Source: Hafnia alvei
GTDB taxonomy: Bacteria; Pseudomonadota; Gammaproteobacteria; Enterobacterales; Enterobacteriaceae
Direction: 5' to 3'
NCBI RefSeq assembly: GCF_964063325.1
Contig: NZ_OZ061315.1
Coordinates: 4,526,001 to 4,590,000 of the forward strand
Length of the DNA: 64,000 bases
The translations under genes were made by a program, and so were the position numbers. The notes beneath the pieces are model-generated. The model ran no database searches, was not told the DNA's origin, and saw only the letters and a program-made list of their open reading frames with translations. Below, in pieces: positions 1-9,052 of the stretch; position 1 is the stretch's first letter, and the number at the start of each line of letters is the position of its first letter.

Positions 1-519
1 GCACATCCCTTCACGCTTTCCTGCGTCACGAGCACCGACGAGCACGACGTTGCCCCGTACTGGCGCGACGTTGGAACCTTAGATGCCTATTGGCGTGCCA
101 ATCTCGACTTAGCTTCGGTCACGCCAGAACTCGACATGTACGACAAACGCTGGCCAATTCGCACCTACATGGAATCACTGCCGCCAGCCAAGTTTGTCCA
201 AGACCGTTCAGGCAGCCACGGTATGACCATGAACTCCTTGGTGTCGGGCGGCTGTATTATTTCAGGCTCCGTGGTCGTTCACTCGGTTCTGTTCCCTCGG
301 GTTCGCGTTAATTCGTTCTGCACCATTGATTCATCTGTTTTATTACCTGACGTCAACATTGGCCGCTCGTGCCGCCTACGCCGCTGCATTATCGATCGCG
401 CCTGCGTTCTGCCTGAAGGCATGGTGATTGGGGAGAATGCAGAAGAAGACAGCAAGCGTTTTTACCGCTCTGAAGGCGGGGTTGTCTTGGTCACGCGCGA
501 AATGCTGGCTCGTTTATGA
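1..519 (+). CDS. glgC: Glucose-1-phosphate adenylyltransferase, C-terminal part
   Basis: The reading frame is open from the first base, so the N-terminal catalytic half lies outside the window; 172 residues remain. GlgC makes ADP-glucose from glucose-1-phosphate and ATP, the committed step of bacterial glycogen synthesis. The visible part holds the end of the nucleotidyltransferase domain (YWRDVGTLDAYW) and the left-handed beta-helix domain with its hexapeptide-like rungs (SLVSGGCIISGSVVV, GRSCRLRRCIIDRA), which in the family carries allosteric regulation and tetramer contacts. It ends REMLARL, close to the E. coli C terminus. glgA follows 76 bases later on the same strand, as in the glgBXCAP operon. 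Confidence 0.97.
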   Translation, partial: AHPFTLSCVTSTDEHDVAPYWRDVGTLDAYWRANLDLASVTPELDMYDKRWPIRTYMESLPPAKFVQDRSGSHGMTMNSLVSGGCIISGSVVVHSVLFPRVRVNSFCTIDSSVLLPDVNIGRSCRLRRCIIDRACVLPEGMVIGENAEEDSKRFYRSEGGVVLVTREMLARL

Positions 520-595
520 GATGAAGTGTTGGGTGTCGCTCCCGGCAAACAGAAAGGCTGACGGGAGCATCACTCAATTTGACTGAGGATTATCG

Positions 596-2026
596 ATGTA
601 CGTATTGCACGTCTGTTCCGAACTGTTTCCCCTGCTCAAAACAGGTGGATTAGCCGACGTTGTCGGTGCAATGCCTGCTGCGCAAATTGCTCAGGGAGCT
701 AATGTGCGCGTTCTTCTCCCCGGATTTCCGGCGCTGAAAGAAGGGATCCCTGAAACACATGAAGTCGCCACGCTAGATACCTTTGCCGGTCGCGTTACGC
801 TGCGTTTTGGTCATTATCAAGGCGTTGGTATCTATTTGATTGATGCCCCGCATCTTTATGACCGCCCCGGCAGCCCGTATCACGATCAGGCGATGTATGC
901 CTACTCAGACAACCATCGCCGTTTCGGCTTGCTGGGATGGATAGCCGCCGAACTGGCCAGCGGCTGCGACCACTATTGGCGCCCACAGGTGGTTCATGCT
1001 CATGATTGGCATGCAGGCCTCGCCTGCGCGTATCTGGCGGCGCGTGGTCGCCCAGCTCGCTCTGTGTTTACCGTGCACAACCTTGCCTATCAGGGCTTAT
1101 TTTCAGCTCATCACATGGCTGAGCTGTATCTACCACAGGATTTCTTCCAGATCTATGGACTGGAATTCTATGGCCAAATCTCATTCTTAAAAGCCGGGCT
1201 GTTTTACGCCGATCACGTCACAACGGTCAGCCCTACCTATGCGAAAGAAATCACCCGCCCTGAATTCGCCTATGGCATGGAGGGGCTATTACAGCAGCTT
1301 GAACGCGAAGGCAAACTCAGCGGCATTCTCAACGGCGTTGATGATGCGATTTGGGATCCCGCGACCGATAAACTCATCGCCAACTGTTATCAGCGAGAAA
1401 ATCTCAAAGAGAAGGCGCTAAACAAACAGCATCTACAAACGGCCATGGGGTTAGAAGTCGATCCGGAGAAACCGATCTTTGCAGTTGTCAGCCGTTTAAC
1501 CAGCCAGAAGGGATTGGATTTAGTGCTTGAAGCCCTGCCTACGCTATTAAACGGCGGTGGACAGCTGGCACTTCTCGGTGCGGGAGATGCTCCTTTGCAA
1601 GAGGCATTTCTGGCCGCTGCGGCCGCCTATCCCGGTCAGGTTGGCGTGCAAATCGGTTATCACGAAGCGTTCTCGCATCGGATTATTGCGGGCGCCGACG
1701 TTATTTTAGTACCGAGTCGTTTTGAGCCCTGCGGGCTAACTCAGCTGTACGGGCTGAAATACGGCACCCTGCCGTTGGTGCGCCATACCGGCGGCTTAGC
1801 CGACACGGTGAACGACTGCTCGCTGGAAAATCTCTCCGAAGGCAGCGCCAGCGGCTTTGTCTTTAATGACTGCGATACCAAAGATTTGTCGAATGCGCTC
1901 CGCCGCGCCTTTGTTCTCTGGACGCGCCCAACGCTGTGGCGCTACGTGCAGCGCCAAGCCATGGCGCAAAACTTCAGCTGGGAAAAAGCGGCCGTGAGCT
2001 ATTTGGAGCTCTACCGCCGACTTTAG
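596..2026 (+). CDS. glgA: Glycogen synthase (ADP-glucose type)
   Basis: GlgA transfers glucose from ADP-glucose to the non-reducing end of an alpha-1,4-glucan in the cytoplasm. The 476-residue product matches the 477 residues of E. coli GlgA. The N terminus has the KTGGLADVVG motif with the ADP-glucose-binding lysine at residue 15. The C-terminal GT-B domain shows VVSRLTSQKGLDL and the EPCGLTQLYGLKYG motif containing the family's conserved glutamate. A GAGGA-type ribosome site precedes the ATG. It lies between glgC and glgP on one strand, so one polycistronic message is likely. Confidence 0.98.
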   Translation: MYVLHVCSELFPLLKTGGLADVVGAMPAAQIAQGANVRVLLPGFPALKEGIPETHEVATLDTFAGRVTLRFGHYQGVGIYLIDAPHLYDRPGSPYHDQAMYAYSDNHRRFGLLGWIAAELASGCDHYWRPQVVHAHDWHAGLACAYLAARGRPARSVFTVHNLAYQGLFSAHHMAELYLPQDFFQIYGLEFYGQISFLKAGLFYADHVTTVSPTYAKEITRPEFAYGMEGLLQQLEREGKLSGILNGVDDAIWDPATDKLIANCYQRENLKEKALNKQHLQTAMGLEVDPEKPIFAVVSRLTSQKGLDLVLEALPTLLNGGGQLALLGAGDAPLQEAFLAAAAAYPGQVGVQIGYHEAFSHRIIAGADVILVPSRFEPCGLTQLYGLKYGTLPLVRHTGGLADTVNDCSLENLSEGSASGFVFNDCDTKDLSNALRRAFVLWTRPTLWRYVQRQAMAQNFSWEKAAVSYLELYRRL

Positions 2027-2120
2027 CCCAATAAAGATTTTATCGGCATTGTTGGCGCAAATTGCATAATTTGCCATCCATGCTGTAACCCATATTTTTC
2101 ATTACCGGGGTGTACTGATT

Positions 2121-4568
2121 ATGACTTCACCGTTTAGCTATACTTCGCCCGTTGTCAGCGTCGAGGCGCTCAAACACTCGATTGCTTACAAACTGATGTT
2201 TGTGGTTGGCAAAGATCCGTCCATTGCCAACCAGCATGACTGGTTAAACGCCACGCTATTCGCGGTGCGAGACAGAATGGTCGAGCGCTGGCTGCGTTCT
2301 ACCCGCGCTCAGTTCTCGCAGGATGTACGTCAGGTTTACTATCTTTCGATGGAATTTTTGCTCGGCCGTACGCTCTCAAATGCCTTAATGGCGATGGGTG
2401 TGTATGACGAAACCAAGCAAGCCTTAGATGAAATGGGGCTCGATCTTGAAGAGCTTATCGATGAAGAAATCGATCCTGGGCTCGGCAACGGCGGTCTTGG
2501 TCGGTTAGCGGCCTGTTTTCTCGATTCCATGGCGACGCTCGCCCTACCGGCCCGCGGCTACGGTATTCGCTATGAATACGGTATGTTCAAACAGAACATC
2601 GTGAATGGGCAGCAGGCGGAGTCACCTGATAACTGGCTGGAATACGGCAATGCGTGGGAGTTCGTGCGCCATAACACGCGCTACCGGGTTCGATTCGGTG
2701 GACGTATTCAGCAGGAAGGCAATCGTGCCCGCTGGTTGGAAACCGAAGAGGTGCTGGCGCTGGCTTTTGACCAAATTATTCCGGGCTTTGACACCGATGC
2801 CACCAACACCCTGCGTTTATGGTCCGCGCGCGCCAGTAGCGAAATCAATTTAGGTAAGTTTAATCAGGGCGATTACTTCGCCGCAGTGGAAGATAAAAAC
2901 CACTCGGAAAACGTGTCCCGCGTGCTTTATCCAGATGATTCCACCTATTCAGGCCGTGAGCTGCGCCTGCGTCAGGAATACTTCCTGGTCTCTGCGACGG
3001 TGCAAGATATTCTCCATCACCATTGGCAAACCCATCACACTTTACAGAATCTCGCCGAAAAAATTGCTATCCACCTGAACGACACCCATCCGGTGCTTTC
3101 GATTCCCGAATTGATGCGGCTGCTCATTGACGATCACAAATTCACGTGGGAAAGCGCTTGGGCCATCGTGGTACAGGTTTTCTCCTACACCAATCATACG
3201 TTAATGAGCGAAGCCCTCGAAACGTGGCCGGTAGACATGTTGGGCAAAATTTTACCGCGCCATCTACAGCTTATTTTCCAGATCAACGACCATTTCCTAA
3301 AAGACGTGAAAGAGCAATATCCTAATGATGATGCATTGCTCTCACGCGTTTCCATTATCGATGAAACCAACGGACGTCGCGTGCGCATGGCGTGGCTGGC
3401 AGTGATCGCTAGCCATAAAGTAAACGGCGTATCTGAGCTACATTCTGAACTGATGGTGCAATCGCTGTTTGCCGATTTTGCTCGTCTATTCCCGAACCGT
3501 TTCTGTAATAAAACTAACGGCGTAACCCCACGTCGCTGGCTGGCGTTGGCTAACCAACCGCTGTCAAAAGTGCTGGATGAAAACATCGGGCAGAGATGGC
3601 GCACCGATTTAAGCCAGCTCAATGAGCTATTAACACACATCGACTACCCGACCTTCATTCGCGATGTGCAACAGGCCAAGCTGCACAATAAAAAACAGCT
3701 CGCCCTGTATGTCGCGCAGAAGCTTAATGTGGTGCTAGATCCTAATGCGCTGTTCGACGTGCAGATCAAAAGGATCCACGAATATAAACGCCAGCTACTG
3801 AACGTGTTGCATGTCATCACCCACTACAATCGTATCCTGCAAGATCCCGAAAACGATTGGACACCACGGGTGAAGATCTTTGCGGGTAAAGCCGCATCAG
3901 CGTATTACAACGCCAAGCAAATCATTCATTTGATCAACGATGTAGCTAAAGTGATCAACAACGATGAGCGCATCAAAGGCAAGCTCAAAGTTGTTTTCAT
4001 CCCCAACTATGGCGTCAGTTTGGCACAGATGATTATCCCAGCCGCCGATCTTTCAGAGCAGATTTCAACGGCAGGCACCGAAGCGTCGGGTACTAGCAAC
4101 ATGAAATTTGCGCTCAACGGCGCATTGACCATCGGCACATTAGACGGCGCAAACGTGGAAATGCTCAAGCATGTAGGTGAAGAGAATATCTTTATCTTCG
4201 GCAATACCACCGAGCAGGTTGAAGCGCTGCGTAATAATGGCTATAACCCGCGCCAAATCTACGAACAGGATCCTGAGCTAAACCAAGTGCTCACCCAAAT
4301 TGCGACGGGCGCATTCAGCCCTGAAGATCCGCGCCGCTATGCAAGTCTCTTTGATTCATTGGTGAACTTCGGCGATCACTATCAGCTACTGGCGGATTAC
4401 CGTAGCTATATTGATACACAGGATAAAGTGGATGAGCTGTATAAAACGCCTATTGAATGGACACACCGCGCGGTGATGAATATCGCCAATATGGGGTATT
4501 TCTCATCCGACCGAACGATTCAGGAATACGCGGATGAGATATGGAATATTAAAGCGGTGAAGTTGTAG
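2121..4568 (+). CDS. glgP: Glycogen phosphorylase
   Basis: This enzyme removes glucose-1-phosphate from glycogen ends using inorganic phosphate and pyridoxal phosphate (GT35 family). At 815 residues it has the full length of E. coli GlgP. The PLP-lysine region EASGTSNMKFALNGALTIGT is intact near residue 660, and the N-terminal GLGNGGLGRLAACFLDS block is present. It is the last glg gene here: a palindromic repeat and then the convergent glpD follow. The 94-base gap after glgA has no obvious terminator, so it is probably cotranscribed with glgA. Confidence 0.98.
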   Translation: MTSPFSYTSPVVSVEALKHSIAYKLMFVVGKDPSIANQHDWLNATLFAVRDRMVERWLRSTRAQFSQDVRQVYYLSMEFLLGRTLSNALMAMGVYDETKQALDEMGLDLEELIDEEIDPGLGNGGLGRLAACFLDSMATLALPARGYGIRYEYGMFKQNIVNGQQAESPDNWLEYGNAWEFVRHNTRYRVRFGGRIQQEGNRARWLETEEVLALAFDQIIPGFDTDATNTLRLWSARASSEINLGKFNQGDYFAAVEDKNHSENVSRVLYPDDSTYSGRELRLRQEYFLVSATVQDILHHHWQTHHTLQNLAEKIAIHLNDTHPVLSIPELMRLLIDDHKFTWESAWAIVVQVFSYTNHTLMSEALETWPVDMLGKILPRHLQLIFQINDHFLKDVKEQYPNDDALLSRVSIIDETNGRRVRMAWLAVIASHKVNGVSELHSELMVQSLFADFARLFPNRFCNKTNGVTPRRWLALANQPLSKVLDENIGQRWRTDLSQLNELLTHIDYPTFIRDVQQAKLHNKKQLALYVAQKLNVVLDPNALFDVQIKRIHEYKRQLLNVLHVITHYNRILQDPENDWTPRVKIFAGKAASAYYNAKQIIHLINDVAKVINNDERIKGKLKVVFIPNYGVSLAQMIIPAADLSEQISTAGTEASGTSNMKFALNGALTIGTLDGANVEMLKHVGEENIFIFGNTTEQVEALRNNGYNPRQIYEQDPELNQVLTQIATGAFSPEDPRRYASLFDSLVNFGDHYQLLADYRSYIDTQDKVDELYKTPIEWTHRAVMNIANMGYFSSDRTIQEYADEIWNIKAVKL

Positions 4569-4577
4569 AGCGAAAAG

Positions 4578-4670
4578 CCTCCCCTTCGCAGGGGGAGGAG
4601 CAGATCGAGGGTCTTTCAACCATCACTAAACAGTTCCCTCCCCTGCGAAGGGGAGGGTTAGGGTGGGGTC
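4578..4670. repeat. REP/BIME-like double-hairpin repeat, copy 1
   Basis: Two G+C-rich hairpins (CCTCCCCTTCGCAGGGGGAGG and CCCTCCCCTGCGAAGGGGAGGG) flank a linker that begins GAGCAGATCGAG, and the element ends GGGTGGGGTC. The same arrangement recurs between yhhA and ugpQ. It lies between the convergent glgP and glpD genes, the usual place for REP-type elements, where it may also stop or stabilise transcripts. Confidence 0.85.
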
Positions 4671-4684
4671 ATGTCATGCAGTCG

Positions 4685-6169
4685 TTATGACTTATGCTCT
4701 GCCAGCCACTGCGCGACACGCTGCTTCTGAGCATCATCCAGCCACATACCTAACTTAGTACGGCGCCAGATCGCATCATCAAGCTCAACCACCCACTCTT
4801 CGGCAACCAGATAACGCAGCTCAGCTTCATACAGATGATGACCAAAGTGCTCACCCAGCTCTTCCAGCGATTGCGCGGTTCCTATCAGCTGTTCAACGCG
4901 AGTACCATAAGTGCGCACGTAGCGACGGGCTAACGCTTCCGGTAACCACGTAAAGCGGCGACGCAGCTGTGCAGCATAGCTATCGCGATCGGTGCCTAAA
5001 TCGCCTCCCGGCAATACACCGTTTTTAGTCCATGCAGGGCCACAGTTATCGTAATAGCCAGACAGTTTCTCTAGCGCATGTTCAGCCAGTTTGCGATAGG
5101 TAGTGAGCTTGCCGCCGAATATGGAAAGCAGCGGTGCTTTGCCATCCTGATCGTGTACGTCGAGCGTATAGTCACGGGTGATCGCCTGCGGAGAATCTGA
5201 TTCATCGTCACACAGCGGACGCACACCGGAATAGGTCCAGACAACGTCGTCTTTGCTTAACTGTTTCTTGAAGTGATCGTTATAAACCTTCAGCAGGTAA
5301 TTCACTTCATTATCATCAATCTTCACATCATGCGGGTCGCCGTTATATTCCACATCGGTAGTACCGATGATAGAAAACTCATCCATCCACGGGATCACAA
5401 AGACAATGCGGTGATCTTCATTCTGCAGAATGTAAGCCTGCGGCTGATTATGGACACGAGGAACCACAATATGGCTGCCCTTGATCAGACGGATACCGTA
5501 AGGAGATTTCAGCTCTAATCCATTATCGAAGAAATGTTTTACCCATGGGCCGGTCGCATTCACCAGACCTTTGGCACGCCAGGTAGAGACTTCACCCGTG
5601 TCTGCGTTTTTAGCTTCAACAACCCACAATCCATTTTCACGATAGGCGCGTGTAACCTGAGTACGAGTGCGAACTTCACCACCGCGCACCACAACTTCTT
5701 GCGCGTTTAACAGCACCAAACGAGCATCATCAACCCAACAATCTGAATACTCAAATCCACGCGTTAAGCTGGATTTTAAGACCGATTCAGGGCCAAAGCG
5801 CAGGCCTTTGCTGCTTGGCAAGCTGGTACGTTTGCCCAAATGATCGTAAAGGAACAGACCCGTACGGATCATCCAAGCCGGGCGCAAATGCGGCTGGTGC
5901 GGTAAGCGGAAACGCATCGGGAAGGCTATATGCGGCGCAAGTTTCAGCAATACTTCACGCTCTGCCAAGGCTTCGCTCACCAAACGAAACTCATAGTGCT
6001 CCAGATAGCGCAGGCCACCGTGGATTAATTTAGAGCTCGCAGATGACGTGGCACAGGCCAAATCTTTAGCCTCCAGCATCAGAACGGAAAGCCCGCGTCC
6101 TGCCGCATCCGCAGCGATACCGGCACCGTTAATGCCACCACCGATAACGATCAAGTCTTTGGTTTCCAC
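4685..6169 (-). CDS. glpD: Aerobic glycerol-3-phosphate dehydrogenase
   Basis: GlpD is a membrane-associated FAD enzyme that oxidises sn-glycerol-3-phosphate to dihydroxyacetone phosphate and passes electrons to quinone. At 494 residues it is near the E. coli length of 501. The N terminus carries the dinucleotide-binding GGGINGAGIAADAAGRG motif, followed by SSKLIHGGLRYLEHYEF and the later GTTDVEYNGDP and SIFGGKLTTYRKLAEHA blocks typical of the family. Two GlpR-like operators lie 64-105 bases upstream of its start. mqsRA rather than glpE lies upstream, and all these genes share a strand, unlike E. coli where glpD and glpEGR diverge. Confidence 0.98.
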   Translation of the reverse strand: METKDLIVIGGGINGAGIAADAAGRGLSVLMLEAKDLACATSSASSKLIHGGLRYLEHYEFRLVSEALAEREVLLKLAPHIAFPMRFRLPHQPHLRPAWMIRTGLFLYDHLGKRTSLPSSKGLRFGPESVLKSSLTRGFEYSDCWVDDARLVLLNAQEVVVRGGEVRTRTQVTRAYRENGLWVVEAKNADTGEVSTWRAKGLVNATGPWVKHFFDNGLELKSPYGIRLIKGSHIVVPRVHNQPQAYILQNEDHRIVFVIPWMDEFSIIGTTDVEYNGDPHDVKIDDNEVNYLLKVYNDHFKKQLSKDDVVWTYSGVRPLCDDESDSPQAITRDYTLDVHDQDGKAPLLSIFGGKLTTYRKLAEHALEKLSGYYDNCGPAWTKNGVLPGGDLGTDRDSYAAQLRRRFTWLPEALARRYVRTYGTRVEQLIGTAQSLEELGEHFGHHLYEAELRYLVAEEWVVELDDAIWRRTKLGMWLDDAQKQRVAQWLAEHKS

Positions 6170-6232
6170 TTTCCCCTCCGGATGCTCGAAACAGTTCTAA
6201 TTTTGTCGTTGATGATAAAAAAACAATCGAAT

Positions 6233-6274
6233 AATGTTCGTTTGCGAGCATTATAATACTCACAAACAAACATT
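6233..6274. promoter_or_regulatory. Tandem GlpR operators upstream of glpD
   Basis: The first site, AATGTTCGTTTGCGAGCATT (6233-6252), is a near-perfect palindrome of the known GlpR half-site type. A second, weaker copy, AATACTCACAAACAAACATT (6255-6274), starts 22 bases away, about two helical turns. A minus-strand TATAAT (6255-6250) lies between and within them, so bound repressor would cover the glpD promoter. The palindromes are seen directly; repression by GlpR is inferred from the E. coli glp regulon and from glpR lying 1.1 kb away. Confidence 0.8.
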
Positions 6275-6411
6275 AGCGCCAGAAATTAACCAAACAAAAA
6301 CATTTCAGCGTGATGAAGATAACAGTTGAGAGATAATAAAATTACATACTGTGTGGGTATTGAGACGCAGAGCCGCCCAAGCTGACGAACTTAGGCGTCG
6401 AAAGAGAAAGG

Positions 6412-6810
6412 CTAGTTACGAATTTCTTCGAGCAATTCTGGATACTTATCAAGCAGTTTTAACAATTTGATGGTTGAAACATGGGGCAGCGCTTTTCCTG
6501 TTTCGTAGCGCGAAAATGCGTTCACGCCGCCACCAAAGATCTCACCGGCTTCACTTTGGGAAAGGTTCAGCTTTTTTCGCATTGCCACCACGTACTCAGG
6601 ATCGATAATGGACGCATTAACCTGTTTGTTGAACTCCGTCAAAATGCTGTCGATACGCAGAGATTCTTCTTTAAAAATCACGCCTTCCCCGCAGTCTAAA
6701 CACCAATCGGCACCGACAGCTTTAACCACCGTAGACTGCCCTTTATAGGTAAATGGGATGTCACGGTAATCTTTAATCGTATTTTTAGAACCACATTCAG
6801 GGCATTGCAT
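6412..6810 (-). CDS. mqsA: Antitoxin MqsA
   Basis: MqsA neutralises the MqsR ribonuclease and represses its own promoter. The 132-residue product has the MqsA two-domain layout: an N-terminal zinc domain with C3, C6, C37 and C40, and a C-terminal helix-turn-helix containing KLNLSQSEAGEIFGGGVNAF and SRYE, almost identical to E. coli MqsA. Its ATG overlaps the end of mqsR by 14 bases, so toxin and antitoxin are translationally coupled, with the toxin first as is typical for mqsRA. It sits between glpR and glpD as an apparent insertion into the glp cluster. Confidence 0.95.
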   Translation of the reverse strand: MQCPECGSKNTIKDYRDIPFTYKGQSTVVKAVGADWCLDCGEGVIFKEESLRIDSILTEFNKQVNASIIDPEYVVAMRKKLNLSQSEAGEIFGGGVNAFSRYETGKALPHVSTIKLLKLLDKYPELLEEIRN

Positions 6811-7108
6811 GATCTAACTCCTTAAACGAAACGATGAGGACATCATCAACAACCGTTAATTTCAAATAGAGAGACACCTTGTCCAGATGGCAATGGTAGA
6901 CATCCTGCCAGATGCAATGGTCATCATAAGTTGTCATACTCTTATAGAACTCTTGAGGCGAAAGCTCACAGACAACGCGATACATATCAGCAAGGCCAAA
7001 ATGCATCAACTCAGCATCGCGATGCGCTGATTTGGTTATCCTAATCATCCCCTTCCCAATCAAGTTCCGTACCTTTTCCAAACTGCAATGCGGCGTTCGC
7101 TTCTCCAT
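6797..7108 (-). CDS. mqsR: mRNA interferase toxin MqsR
   Basis: MqsR is a RelE-fold endoribonuclease that in E. coli cuts mRNA at GCU. This 103-residue protein keeps the diagnostic core: MEKRTPH at the N terminus, FYKSMTTYDDHCIWQDVYH (E. coli FYKSMTTYSDHTIWQDVYR) and VVDDVLIVSFKE near the end. The catalytic region looks intact, with no stop or frameshift, so the pair may be functional. It lies directly upstream of mqsA and downstream of an AACCT-AAT-AGGTT operator. Confidence 0.94.
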   Translation of the reverse strand: MEKRTPHCSLEKVRNLIGKGMIRITKSAHRDAELMHFGLADMYRVVCELSPQEFYKSMTTYDDHCIWQDVYHCHLDKVSLYLKLTVVDDVLIVSFKELDHAMP

Positions 7109-7127
7109 CTGCTCTCCTTAGCAATAT

Positions 7128-7140
7128 AACCTAATAGGTT
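7128..7140. promoter_or_regulatory. MqsA operator in the mqsRA promoter
   Basis: AACCTAATAGGTT is a perfect match to the published MqsA palindrome AACCT-N3-AGGTT and starts 20 bases upstream of the mqsR start codon. E. coli has two such sites; a second clear one is not visible here. Confidence 0.88.
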
Positions 7141-7311
7141 AATTTTATCGATTAATAAACCATCAATAACAATTTATTGGAGCTTAAAATTGACTCAAGG
7201 ACAGCCGCGCGTAACTGCGAAACCGATTCAGAGAAATTCGCGAGACTTACAGCGCTGCAGGCGCTTTTGGAATCTAAGGCACATTAAAAAGCGAAGAGAA
7301 AAGGCAAAGCA

Positions 7312-7343
7312 AAACGCACAGACCAAACTGGCTCTGTGCGTTT
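7312..7343 (-). terminator. Hairpin terminator after glpR
   Basis: An 11-base inverted repeat (AAACGCACAGA / TCTGTGCGTTT) lies about 20 bases beyond the glpR stop codon, with a short U-rich exit on the minus strand. It should end the glpEGR transcript before mqsR. Confidence 0.65.
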
Positions 7344-7363
7344 AGAAATAGAGAGGAAAAGAC

Positions 7364-8122
7364 TTAGCAGATTTCGAGCTGAACTTCGTGCTGCTCGATG
7401 ATTTTCTGAATACTGGCCGGTGGCTGTTCATCGGTGAACAGGTAATCAATGAGATCCATGTTGCCCAGATTCACCATCGCATTACGGCCAAATTTGGAGT
7501 GATCCGTAACTAAGATTACGCAGCGTGAGTTTTCGATAATAGCGCGCTTGGTGCGTACTTCATGGTAATCAAACTCCAGCAGTGAACCGTCCATATCAAT
7601 ACCGCTGATACCGAGAATGCCGTAGTCCAAACGGAACTGAGAGATAAAATCTAGCGTGGCTTCGCCCATGATGCCGCCGTCACGGGTTCTCACTTCGCCA
7701 CCCGCCAGTATCAACCGAAAATCTTCTTTGCCCATCAGCAACGTGGCAACATTAAGGTTATTGGTGACGACACGCAGATTACGGTGATTCAGCAATGCAT
7801 GCGCGACCGCTTCCGGCGTGGTGCCAATATCAATAAACAGCGTGGCGCCATCAGGGATCAGACTAGCAACGTGTTGCGCAATACGCGCTTTTTCCGCCGA
7901 CCACATGATCTTACGATCGTGATAAGCCGCATTCACAGAGCTGGACGGAAGTGCTGCGCCACCGTGATGACGCTGAATTTTGTTTTGCTCCGCCAAGTCA
8001 TTCAGATCGCGGCGAATCGTCTGCGGGCTCACCGCAAAGTGCTCGACCAATTCTTCCGTGCTCACATATCCTTGCTGGCGAACGAGATCGATTATCGCGT
8101 CATGGCGCTGTGTTTGCTTCAC
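7364..8122 (-). CDS. glpR: Glycerol-3-phosphate regulon repressor
   Basis: GlpR is a DeoR-family repressor relieved by glycerol-3-phosphate. At 252 residues it equals E. coli GlpR. The N-terminal DeoR helix-turn-helix (RHDAIIDLVRQQGYVSTEEL then SPQTIRRDLNDL) is followed by the sugar-phosphate-binding DeoRC domain (FIDIGTTPEAVAHALL, VVTNNLNVA, ILAGGEVR, KSKFGR-like DHSKFGRNAMV). It is the last gene of glpE-glpG-glpR. Likely targets in this window are the tandem operators before glpD. Confidence 0.98.
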   Translation of the reverse strand: MKQTQRHDAIIDLVRQQGYVSTEELVEHFAVSPQTIRRDLNDLAEQNKIQRHHGGAALPSSSVNAAYHDRKIMWSAEKARIAQHVASLIPDGATLFIDIGTTPEAVAHALLNHRNLRVVTNNLNVATLLMGKEDFRLILAGGEVRTRDGGIMGEATLDFISQFRLDYGILGISGIDMDGSLLEFDYHEVRTKRAIIENSRCVILVTDHSKFGRNAMVNLGNMDLIDYLFTDEQPPASIQKIIEQHEVQLEIC

Positions 8123-8168
8123 ATCAATTCCCCTGAGTTGCCGGATGTCCGGCGGTTAGACGTTGCTC

Positions 8169-9005
8169 TTACGCTGATGTCTTGCGCTGATGGTGAGCAT
8201 CCCAAAACGCCATCAGCAATCCAATCACTAAACCTGCAATATGCGCACCGTTTGCGACCGACATTCCAAACCAATCAAAATGTCCTGCCACCAGCCACAG
8301 CACTGAAAAAACCATCAGACCACGTGGCATATTGATGCCCATTTGCGGAGCACGTTCACCACACCACCACACATAGCCCATCAATGCATACACGACGCCA
8401 GACAGACCACCAAAATTAGAACCACTAAACAATGACTGCGCCCAGCCGCTCATAAAGGCCGCAACCAACGCAATTTGCAGCAGCTTGCCAGCGCCTAAGC
8501 GTTTTTCAACCTGCCCGCCAAGATACCACCACCACATGAGATTAAAGATGATATGCACCGCTGAGAAATGCAGAAACGCATGGCTAACCCAGCGCCAAAC
8601 CTGAAAATATTGGCTTGAATCAGCAGGCCACGCCAGCCAGTTCATGACTGTCTCATCGCCCAACAGCAGCATTAACAAATAGACCACCACGCAGACAGCC
8701 GTGATCCCAACCGTTAAGGGGCCGGTCTGTCGGGTAAAGCTTTTCAGGTAGCTAAAGCTGCTATATTTCAGGCCGCTGTGCGTTGACCCCGCATGCCAGC
8801 TGGCCGCCTGATAGCGTGGATGCAAAGGTTCTTGAAGAAAGCGCGAGAGCTCCTGTTCAACCTTCGCCTGCTGGGTGCCATCGGCGAGCCAAAGCACAAC
8901 TTCATCATTGTGCACTTCCAACTCTAAACGAACGCCCTGCGTCGCCATATAATCAATAAACGCCTGCGCCAGCCTTGGGTTAGGCAGGGAAATAATACGA
9001 ACCAT
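8169..9005 (-). CDS. glpG: Rhomboid intramembrane serine protease
   Basis: GlpG is the model bacterial rhomboid, cleaving substrates inside the inner membrane. The start chosen is the ATG giving MVRIISLPNPRLAQAF, which aligns with the E. coli N terminus; longer readings add an unrelated 31-residue leader overlapping glpE. The 278-residue protein has a soluble N-terminal domain, then six membrane segments. Catalytic Ser202 lies in GGLSGVVYAL and His255 in ANGAHIAGL, with the oxyanion residues His151 and Asn155 in HIIFNLMWWW. It lies between glpE and glpR. Confidence 0.97.
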   Translation of the reverse strand: MVRIISLPNPRLAQAFIDYMATQGVRLELEVHNDEVVLWLADGTQQAKVEQELSRFLQEPLHPRYQAASWHAGSTHSGLKYSSFSYLKSFTRQTGPLTVGITAVCVVVYLLMLLLGDETVMNWLAWPADSSQYFQVWRWVSHAFLHFSAVHIIFNLMWWWYLGGQVEKRLGAGKLLQIALVAAFMSGWAQSLFSGSNFGGLSGVVYALMGYVWWCGERAPQMGINMPRGLMVFSVLWLVAGHFDWFGMSVANGAHIAGLVIGLLMAFWDAHHQRKTSA

Positions 9006-9052
9006 GAATACCTGCTTGTTAAAATGGGCACCATAATGATGCCTAATAGGCG

